In this document: in pieces, positions 41,668 to 47,357 of the stretch
How positions within the stretch are numbered: the first letter of the stretch is position 1
How the letters are laid out: each line of letters starts with the position of its first letter
Assembly (NCBI GenBank): GCA_034434695.1
Contig: DAOTYY010000022.1
Location: 1 to 47,357 of the forward strand
DNA: 47,357 nt
Direction of reading: 5' to 3'
From: DYEC01 sp034434695
Lineage (GTDB): Bacteria; Chloroflexota; Anaerolineae; Anaerolineales; Anaerolineaceae
Made by a program: the position numbers and the translations under genes
Notes under the pieces: model-generated
Databases searched by the model: none
Told to the model about the DNA's origin: nothing
Seen by the model: only the letters and a program-made list of their open reading frames with translations

Positions 41668-42306
41668 ATGTTTGACAGTGTATTGCGGCGCAGACAGGAT
41701 GAGGAAAAATACCGCTCGGAGGGGCGTCTGCCGCCCGGGCAGTACTACACGCAGAAGTTCCCGGTGCTGCACTACGGCAGCGTGCCGCGCTTTGACCCGG
41801 CTACGTGGGATTTCCGCGTCTGGGGCGAGGTGGAAAAGCCCCTGCGGTTGACCTGGGAGGAATTCAACCAGCTCCCCAAAACCCGCGTGGTGATGGATAT
41901 CCACTGTGTCACCCAGTGGAGCAAGTTCGACACCGTCTGGGAGGGTGTTTCGCTGCGCACGCTGATCGAGCTGGGGCTGGTCAAACCCCTGCCGGCAGCG
42001 AAGTACGTCATCCAGCACGCCGAGCACGGCTTCACTACCAATCTGCCGCTGGAGGTGATGCTGGGCGAGAATTTCCTGCTGGCGACCCATTACAACGGTC
42101 AGCCGCTCACTCCCGATCACGGCTATCCGCTGCGCGGCGTGGTCGGCTACATTCCCGGACGCAATGACTTGAAGACGCCTTACTTCTGGAAGGGCGCCAA
42201 GTGGCTGCGCGGGCTGGAGTTTTTACAGCATGACCGCCCTGGTTTCTGGGAACAGGCGGGCTACCATAACGAGGCAGATGTCTGGAAAGAAGAACGCTAC
42301 GGCTGA
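41668..42306 (+). CDS. Sulfite-oxidase-like molybdopterin enzyme (YedY/MsrP-type domain)
   Basis: This 212-residue protein is the catalytic domain of the sulfite oxidase superfamily. The molybdenum-ligating cysteine is C80 in MDIHCVTQWSKFD, followed by EGVSLRTLIELG; later segments include ATHYNGQPLTPDHGYPLR, YIPGRNDLKTPYFWKG and KWLRGLEFL. There is no signal peptide and no haem or dimerisation domain, so it is a small stand-alone form. ATG 41668 has GGAGGTGGAG in front, and TATAAT at 41644-41649 may be the -10. The natural substrate is not known; it may be a sulfoxide, sulfite or other oxo compound. A receiver-domain gene follows 20 bases behind. Confidence 0.88.
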   Translation: MFDSVLRRRQDEEKYRSEGRLPPGQYYTQKFPVLHYGSVPRFDPATWDFRVWGEVEKPLRLTWEEFNQLPKTRVVMDIHCVTQWSKFDTVWEGVSLRTLIELGLVKPLPAAKYVIQHAEHGFTTNLPLEVMLGENFLLATHYNGQPLTPDHGYPLRGVVGYIPGRNDLKTPYFWKGAKWLRGLEFLQHDRPGFWEQAGYHNEADVWKEERYG

Positions 42307-42326
42307 ACGCTGAAAGGGAGACAAAG

Positions 42327-43046
42327 ATGCCGCGCAGGAAAAGCATTTTGGTTGTGGACGATGACCGGCGCATGGCGCGCACGCTGACGGACATCCTGAC
42401 AGTCAAAGGCTATGAGGCGCTGGCGGCGCATTCGGGCGAGGAAGGGCTGGAAAAGCTCGCCCGTCAGCGGGTTCATGCGGTGTTGTGCGATGTGTGTTTG
42501 GCGGATATGGACGGGGCTTTGTTTGCCGATCTGGTGCGCAGGACGCTCCCGTTCCTGCCGATTATCCTGCTGACCGCCTATACGCCGGAGGAAATCCTGC
42601 CCAAAGAGCGGATGGGCGTGTTCACGGCGGTCTTGCGCAAGCCGCTGGATGTCAATCTTCTGCTCAGTTTTTACGCCTCGCTGGGCAAAACCAGCCATTT
42701 CACCCTTGTGGATGACGACCCGGCGATGTACCGCTCGCTGGCGGATATTCTGCATCTGCGCGGCTATGCGGTGGTGGAGGCGGCAGACCCGGCGGTTTTG
42801 CCTGAGCCGGCGGAGAAAGACGAGCGGGCGTTTCTGCTCAATCTGGCGGTGAGTTCGCCGCTTGGGCTGGAGGTCTTGAGCCGCCTGAGCCAAACCTGCC
42901 GGCAGACGCCCGTCGTCGTGGTGACCGCTTACCGCGAAGCCATGAGGCAGACGCTGGAGCGCGCCTTGCAGTTCAACGCCTATACCTGCCTGTACCACCC
43001 ACACGAAATCGAGGGACTGATCGAGTCGCTGCAGAACATCCTCTAA
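42327..43046 (+). CDS. Double receiver-domain response regulator, second receiver degenerate
   Basis: This 239-residue protein holds two REC domains and no output domain. REC1 has the acidic pair in LVVDDDR (residues 9-14), the phospho-acceptor D55 in AVLCDVCLADMDG, the threonine in LLTAYTPEE and the lysine in VLRKPLD. REC2 (about 124-239) starts with TLVDDDPAMY but has LLNLAVSSPLG at the acceptor position and YHPHE where KP is expected, so it cannot be phosphorylated normally. Such pseudo-receivers often mediate dimerisation or protein contact. ATG 42327 is 20 bases behind the sulfite-oxidase-like gene, implying co-transcription. Confidence 0.88.
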   Translation: MPRRKSILVVDDDRRMARTLTDILTVKGYEALAAHSGEEGLEKLARQRVHAVLCDVCLADMDGALFADLVRRTLPFLPIILLTAYTPEEILPKERMGVFTAVLRKPLDVNLLLSFYASLGKTSHFTLVDDDPAMYRSLADILHLRGYAVVEAADPAVLPEPAEKDERAFLLNLAVSSPLGLEVLSRLSQTCRQTPVVVVTAYREAMRQTLERALQFNAYTCLYHPHEIEGLIESLQNIL

Positions 43047-43105
43047 AGTCAAAAGTCGGAAGGATGAAGGCAAAAAAGCCTTTTGCCTTCTGACTTTCAT
43101 TGCCT
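43047..43105 (+). repeat. Fragment of the composite intergenic repeat
   Basis: AAAGTCAAAAGTC is followed by the inverted repeat AAAAAAGCCTTTTGCCTTCT and GACTTT, the same end module as at 25235-25265. It begins immediately behind the response-regulator stop and has no coding potential. Confidence 0.7.
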
Positions 43106-43215
43106 TGCGCCACATTTCCGCCTTTCCCCGCGCCGCACTTGTCATCATGGCGCTTGGTGGCAGCTATCCAGCGGCGCAACGGCTGGCGCAGCGGGTCAGC
43201 CTGTCCTGTTTTCCA

Positions 43216-43479
43216 TCATGAGATAAAACGTTCGTACTCATCATGGCTGCCAATCCAGAACCATGTTACCGTGTCACCCTCAAGAATACCCAAAGCACGA
43301 TAGCCGCGTGTGATCCTTATGGACCAAACATTTTCTTCGCTATTGACGCACTTGAAACGCAAAGATGGATGAAAGGGATTTTCCATCCATAAGCGATAAG
43401 CCTTTTTGGCGCTGCGCTTGACATCTGCATTGAGCATTTCATACGCTGCCCAGAAAGACGGCAAAGCGGCTGATTTCAT
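43216..43479 (-). CDS. RelE/ParE-type toxin
   Basis: This 87-residue protein has the small toxin fold: a helical part with AKKAYRLWMENPFHPSLRFK, then strands including VWSIRITRGYRALGILEGD, and the end WFWIGSHDEYERFIS. The R-x-x-Y-R-A-L core and the H-DEYERFI end fit ribosome-dependent RelE-like or gyrase-directed ParE-like toxins. Its ATG overlaps the antitoxin stop by four bases (ATGA). AT-rich codons and the repeats around it suggest that the module is mobile. The target is not decided by sequence. Confidence 0.85.
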   Translation of the reverse strand: MKSAALPSFWAAYEMLNADVKRSAKKAYRLWMENPFHPSLRFKCVNSEENVWSIRITRGYRALGILEGDTVTWFWIGSHDEYERFIS

Positions 43480-43709
43480 AACCGCTCATCGTCCATGGGT
43501 TGTGCGCGCCCTTGCACAATCTCTTGCTTCGCACGACGGGCAGCAGCCGCTAATGAAGATTGGGTCTGCTCAAACAGATTATCCCATTTCAATTCATCCT
43601 GCAGGTCGGCAAGATATTCGCGCAAATGCTCGACTACCTGCTCTTGTACTGATTCGGGCAAAGATTCCAGCATTTTTGTTACTGTGATAATGGCTGCCGT
43701 AGATGACAT
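43476..43709 (-). CDS. Antitoxin partner of the RelE/ParE-type toxin
   Basis: This 77-residue acidic helical protein begins with MSSTAAIITVTKMLESLPES and continues with QEQVVEHLREYLADLQDELKWDNLFEQTQ. Its N-terminal half resembles short antitoxins with a dimerising strand plus helices, and its C-terminal half would wrap the toxin. It lies upstream of the toxin in the usual order and is coupled by a four-base overlap. It is probably also an autorepressor of the pair. Confidence 0.8.
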   Translation of the reverse strand: MSSTAAIITVTKMLESLPESVQEQVVEHLREYLADLQDELKWDNLFEQTQSSLAAAARRAKQEIVQGRAQPMDDERL

Positions 43710-43794
43710 GGTTAAGCCTCTCTTTCAACCGCTGCAAAACATCCTGCACAAAAAGCGATTTTTAAGAATTATACATTCGTCCTGGTCTTAAAGT

Positions 43795-43935
43795 CAAAAG
43801 AGCCTTGCCCAAAAAGCCGAGCCGCGCCGCGGATGCGCAATTTACAAACTTGCGCTACATTTCCGCCTTTCGCCTTCTGCCTTTCCCCTGGGGGTGAGGG
43901 GCAAACCCGCGCTGTCCGGCGGCGAAACTTCCCCT
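43795..43935 (-). repeat. Composite intergenic repeat, reverse orientation
   Basis: AAAGTCAAAAG, a GCGCAATTTACAAACTTGCGC palindrome, a CCGCCTTTC-GCCTTCTGCC module and CCCCTGGGGGTGAGGG in complement to the other copies fill most of the 282 bases between the antitoxin and the orphan methyltransferase. No coding sequence is seen here. Confidence 0.7.
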
Positions 43936-43991
43936 GTACAGAGCGCGGTTTTCCGCTAAAATGATATCAAACCGCTCAAGGGCAGACGATA

Positions 43992-44882
43992 ATGAAAAAA
44001 GGTTCCAAAACCAGCCGCTTCGGGACGACTACGCGCATCAGCCACGACGCTTCCCTCTATTACCGCTCGCGCCTCTACGCCGGACTTCCGGCGGCAGAGC
44101 CCGCCCCGCCGCTGCCGGATGCGCCCTTCCCGCCGCAGTACGAAAACGCCATCCTCGTCCGCAGCGCCGAAACCATGCCCGAACTCCCCGATAACTCGGT
44201 GCATTTGATGGTCACCTCGCCGCCGTACAACGCCGCCAAAGAATACGACCGCGACCTTTCGCTGGCGGAATATCTGCAATTGCTCAAAGCCGTCTTCAGC
44301 GAAACCTACCGCGTGCTGGTCTATGGCGGCAGAGCCTGCGTCAACATCGCCAATCTAGGGCGCAAGCCCTATCTCCCCCTCTCCGATTACCTCTCGCAGC
44401 TCATGCTGGAGATCGGCTTTCTGATGCGCGGTGAGATCATCTGGCATAAGGGCGCCGGGGCGGGCGTCTCGATGGCCTGGGGAAGCTGGCAATCGGCGGC
44501 GAACCCGGTGCTGCGCGACACGCACGAATACATCCTGGTCTTCTGCAAGGGGACTTTCTCGCGCCGCAAACCGCCGCACAAGACGGATACCATCAGCCGC
44601 GAACAGTTCATGGAGTGGACAAAATCAGTTTGGCAGATTAACCCCGAATCGGCGCAGAAGGTCGGTCACCCGGCGCCGTTTCCGGTGGAGCTGCCTTACC
44701 GGCTGATCCAGCTCTATACGTTCAGCGGGGACATCGTCCTCGACCCGTTCATGGGCAGCGGCTCCACCGCCATCGCTGCGCTGAAATCGGGCAGGAAATA
44801 CATCGGTTATGAGGTGGACCTGCGCTACGTGCGGCTGGCGGAGGAACGCATCGCCGCCGCGCAAAACGCCGCGCAAACCTGA
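43992..44882 (+). CDS. Orphan beta-class DNA methyltransferase
   Basis: This 296-residue methyltransferase has TSPPY at about residues 76-80 and DPFMGSGST at about 255-263, giving beta-class order; the target base is adenine N6 or cytosine N4. Motifs around EIIWHKGAGAGVSMAWGSW and the SREQFMEWTKSVWQ stretch lie in the variable region. GC-rich codon use is like the core genes, unlike the two R-M systems of this window. No nuclease gene is adjacent: the neighbours are a TA module and an amidinotransferase-family gene. It may be a conserved regulatory methyltransferase of the lineage. Confidence 0.88.
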   Translation: MKKGSKTSRFGTTTRISHDASLYYRSRLYAGLPAAEPAPPLPDAPFPPQYENAILVRSAETMPELPDNSVHLMVTSPPYNAAKEYDRDLSLAEYLQLLKAVFSETYRVLVYGGRACVNIANLGRKPYLPLSDYLSQLMLEIGFLMRGEIIWHKGAGAGVSMAWGSWQSAANPVLRDTHEYILVFCKGTFSRRKPPHKTDTISREQFMEWTKSVWQINPESAQKVGHPAPFPVELPYRLIQLYTFSGDIVLDPFMGSGSTAIAALKSGRKYIGYEVDLRYVRLAEERIAAAQNAAQT

Positions 44883-44993
44883 GCGGTCCGGCGGCTCTGC
44901 TGGCTGCGCTGGGCGCGCCCGGCGCGCTGTTCAAGAACGGCAAAAGGGGCTACAATGAAGCATGGTTCGATTCTTTTCCCTCTGGAGGTTAAG

Positions 44994-46034
44994 ATGCCTG
45001 ATGAATATGCCGAGAAGCTGAAATCCATCCCGCTTTACCGTCCGGGCAAACCGCCGCTAACCTTTTTCAACAGCGATTTTCTGGACGAGCTGGAAAAGAC
45101 CTGGCGGCGGCCCTGGGGCAGTCAATCCAGCTATGCCCGCCTGCGGGCGGTGGTCGTCCACCGTCCCGGACCCGAAGCCGCCTGGGGCGATGTGGACCCG
45201 GATTTTCTCAACCTTCCTTCGGGCTTGATTGACCTGCCCAAGATGCAGGCGCAGCATGACGAGTTCGTCCGCGTCCTCAACGAGAACGGCGTGGAGACCA
45301 TCCCGCTGGATGCGCCTCAGCCGATTCTGGGCACCTACGGCATTCCGCTGCGCTCGGCTACCTATACGCATGAGACGCTGATGGTCAAGGGCGGCGCGAT
45401 CATCTGCCGCTGCGCGCCGGCGTATAAGCGCGGGCTGGAGTACTACCAATCGCGCACGCTGGGCAGGCTGGGCTGCCCGATCCTCTACACCGTGCACGGG
45501 ATGGGCTTTTTTGAGTCAAGCAACGCCGTCTGGCTGGATAAGAAAAGCCTGCCGCTGGCGCTCAGCCAGCGTTCCAATATGGAAGGCATCCGTCAGGTTT
45601 CTTCGGTCTTGCAGGAGTTCGGCGTCGAGGATATTCACATTGTCCATCTGCCCGGACCGCTCAACATCCGCCGGGCGCAGACTGGCGGCGGCGGGGGCGC
45701 TTTTCATCTGGACATGGTTTTTGGCGTGGCGGCGCCGCGCATTGGGGTGATCTACCCTTCCTGCGTCGGCTATGATTTTATTGACTACCTGCTGCACAAA
45801 AAGGGATTTGATTTGATTGAAATCCCCGAAGAGGAAGTCAACGGCTGTCCATCCAACTTTCTGTTGCTGGAGCCGGGCAAGCTGATCATGCCGGCGGGCA
45901 ATCCGGTGGTGAGCGGCGAACTGCGCAAGCGCGGCATCACGGTAATTGAGGTGGACTTGAGCGAATTCACCAAAGGCGGCGGCGGTCCAACCTGCATGAC
46001 CCTGCCGCTAATCCGCGACGAGGAGAAAGAGTAA
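44994..46034 (+). CDS. Amidinotransferase/arginine-deiminase superfamily enzyme
   Basis: This 346-residue protein belongs to the guanidino-group modifying superfamily (DDAH, arginine deiminase, amidinotransferase). Recognisable elements are ARLRAVVVHRPGPE near the start, GTYGIPLRSATYTHETLM, the histidine/aspartate segment GGAFHLDMVFGVA, and the C-terminal nucleophile cysteine in GGGGPTCMTLP. The reaction would be hydrolysis or transfer of an amidino group from an arginine-like substrate. ATG 44994 follows TCTGGAGG; an in-frame ATG at 44955 is unlikely. The substrate cannot be assigned, and the NNPxx signature of true deiminases is absent. Confidence 0.85.
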   Translation: MPDEYAEKLKSIPLYRPGKPPLTFFNSDFLDELEKTWRRPWGSQSSYARLRAVVVHRPGPEAAWGDVDPDFLNLPSGLIDLPKMQAQHDEFVRVLNENGVETIPLDAPQPILGTYGIPLRSATYTHETLMVKGGAIICRCAPAYKRGLEYYQSRTLGRLGCPILYTVHGMGFFESSNAVWLDKKSLPLALSQRSNMEGIRQVSSVLQEFGVEDIHIVHLPGPLNIRRAQTGGGGGAFHLDMVFGVAAPRIGVIYPSCVGYDFIDYLLHKKGFDLIEIPEEEVNGCPSNFLLLEPGKLIMPAGNPVVSGELRKRGITVIEVDLSEFTKGGGGPTCMTLPLIRDEEKE

Positions 46035-46045
46035 GCGCGGGGGAG

Positions 46046-46200
46046 GTTTGACCCTCACCCCCCAGCCCCCTCTCCCATGGGAGGGAGATGACCCTCACCC
46101 CCTGCCCCCTCTCCCATAGGAGGGAGAGGGGGGAATGTGGCGCAAGTTTGTAACTTGCGCAGCAATAGAGCAGCTTGAGTTTCGGGGCAGGGCGGGGCGG
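46046..46200 (+). repeat. Composite intergenic repeat with duplicated CT-rich module
   Basis: This copy has the CCCTCACCCCC/CCTCTCCC block twice in a row, then the palindrome GCGCAAGTTTGTAACTTGCGC and the GAGCAGCTTGAGTTTCGGGGC module. It lies directly behind the amidinotransferase-family gene. The rest of the gap to 46387 shows no gene. Confidence 0.8.
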
Positions 46201-46387
46201 GCAAAAGCGAAAGGCAAAAAGATAACAGATATCCACTTGCGCGCAGGATGCCGCTTGTGCTATCATTCATTCGGAACGCCCAGCCGTCTATCTTGCCTTT
46301 GGAGCTACCTTTCGCTCCAGCAGCTCAACCGCAGTGCTGTTAGATGACCCTGTCAACAAGAGGTATGTGATTTTTATGGAGGGCAGT

Positions 46388-46602
<215 letters not shown>

Positions 46603-46603
<1 letters not shown>

Positions 46604-46872
46604 TGCCTATTTACCGCATCTTCATTCTGGAAGCAGCAGCGAAGGATTTGCAACGACTCGACAAGGCTGCAGGGCAACGCATCGTCCAGCGGATCAATTG
46701 GCTGGCTGCGAATCTGGATGCGATTCGCCTTGAAGCATTGACCGGTGACCTTGCGGGACTCTACAAGCTTCGTGCAGGTGACTATCGTATCATTTACGAA
46801 GTACTTTGGGAAGAAGAGGCGGTCGTGATCCACGCTGTTGGTCATCGTCAGGAGATTTATCGAAGGCGATGA
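46603..46872 (+). CDS. RelE-family toxin (mRNA interferase-like)
   Basis: This 89-residue protein is a RelE/ParE-superfamily toxin. It has FILEAAAKDLQRLDKAAGQRI (helical hairpin), LTGDLAGLYKLRAGDYRIIY with the R-x-G-D-Y-R core, and the C-terminal HAVGHRQEIYRR end typical of RelE. The order antitoxin-toxin with a one-base overlap is typical for type II TA modules. RelE proteins cleave mRNA at the ribosome. No other gene follows before the IS982 element. Confidence 0.9.
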
Positions 46873-47222
46873 GAGAATACAAACTGATCTTGCCCAACAT
46901 CTCCTAGAGCAGCGCGGCTTTGAACGGGCAAAAGCCAGCGGCGGGGGGCAATTCAAGGCTGCTTCGGCTTCCTTTTGAAAATCCGCCAGTCGCTATGCTG
47001 CAAACACCCCATGAAGACGCGTTTGACTTTTTTATAGATGAATGTACCATTCTTCTAAAGATTGCTGCGAATGGCTTGAGATAACCCAGCATCATCGCAG
47101 GGTAGCACACCTTTTGAGGCTGGCTATACGGCAGAAATGCAGCATATCAGAAGTCCTGTTATAATTAAAGCGGCTGTTTCATAACACGATAGGTGCAAGT
47201 ACAGGCAACGAAATATAATCAT
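46873..47222. other. Gap between TA module and IS982 element
   Basis: About 350 bases show no gene. A fragment of the composite repeat (GAGCAGCGCGGC near 46912) is recognisable, and TGTTATAAT (47157-47165) is an extended -10 pointing toward the insertion sequence. The short open frames present have no family resemblance. Confidence 0.5.
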
Positions 47223-47357
47223 ACGTGAGTTCGGGATAAGGAGAGGATCTCCAAAAGGGAGTAAACTTTTGTTACCACAACAACAGTTGAAACCCCAGGA
47301 GACCCTCAATGGACAGTTTACTCGTTTTATTCTGTGATGTCGATGATTTTTGCAAAG
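47223..47357 (+). mobile_element. 5' end of an IS982-family insertion sequence
   Basis: The left terminal repeat ACGTGAGTTCGGGAT (about 47223-47237) matches the inverted right end at 121-135. A transposase frame starts at ATG 47309 and encodes MDSLLVLFCDVDDFCK before the window ends. The DVDDFC motif is the usual N-terminus of IS982-family transposases. Together with the left edge, the window is bounded by direct copies of the same family. Confidence 0.8.
47309..47357 (+). CDS. IS982-family transposase, N-terminal fragment (cut by window end)
   Basis: Sixteen codons are present, reading MDSLLVLFCDVDDFCK. The family encodes a DDE transposase of about 300 residues; only the start can be seen here. 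The ribosome site may be CCCAGGAGACC, eight bases before the ATG. Confidence 0.75.
   Translation, partial: MDSLLVLFCDVDDFCK

Overview
The window reads as GC-rich bacterial chromosome, most likely from an Anaerolineae-type Chloroflexota. That is an inference from gene content (SpoVS-like protein, ECF transporter, beta-class methyltransferases, palindromic intergenic repeats) and not a phylogenetic result. No rRNA or tRNA gene was seen. Genes are dense, often overlap by 4-8 bases (ATGA, GTGA, TGATG), and several promoters are extended -10 (TGN-TATAAT) type. Both ends lie in IS982-family elements in the same orientation: the 3' end of a transposase at the left edge and the 5' start of one at the right edge. 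The piece may therefore be a contig that broke in a repeated IS.

Layout. 0.15-2.1 kb: an amino-acid-oxidase-like gene with an in-frame TGA, and an SDR gene. 2.2-4.1 kb (minus): R-M system 1, with an intact methyltransferase and a frameshifted nuclease. 4.2-12.1 kb (minus): a seven-gene surface-glycan operon (deacetylase, FemAB-like, GNAT, GT2, multipass glycosyltransferase-like protein, GalE, GH1). 12.2-14.3 kb: xpt-guaA. 14.4-15.9 kb: R-M system 2, with a BstYI/BglII-like nuclease and a methyltransferase frameshifted near its end. 16-21 kb: membrane proteins including DedA and TauE. 20.9-25.1 kb (minus): lactate permease with a small partner, then a GntR/SPFH/YhfC-like operon. Between these two blocks lie two perfect 16-bp parS palindromes.

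25.5-34.3 kb holds ECF transporter genes (fused double ATPase, EcfT, large S component) interleaved with an MtnA-like isomerase, an MTA/MTI-phosphorylase-like enzyme and, after a repeat block, an MTA/SAH-deaminase-like amidohydrolase and a deoxynucleoside kinase. Together these suggest uptake and salvage of 5'-methylthio-nucleosides through methylthioinosine. A SpoVS gene follows, then about 0.8 kb without genes carrying an AT-rich stretch and a cluster of DnaA boxes (three exact TTATCCACA in 50 bp). This is a strong oriC candidate, 12 kb from the parS pair. A second deoxynucleoside kinase and ssb lie on its other side.

37.6-38.4 kb is a repeat array: three 89-bp terminal-inverted-repeat elements separated by 28-29-bp tandem units. 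38.4-46.9 kb has a membrane/OB-fold protein, PepF, a sulfite-oxidase-like protein, a double receiver protein, two RelE/ParE-type toxin-antitoxin modules, an orphan methyltransferase and an amidinotransferase-family enzyme. Composite palindromic repeats fill many gaps. The AT-richer genes (both R-M systems, TA modules, the 19.5 kb and 38.4 kb membrane proteins) look acquired compared with the GC-rich core.
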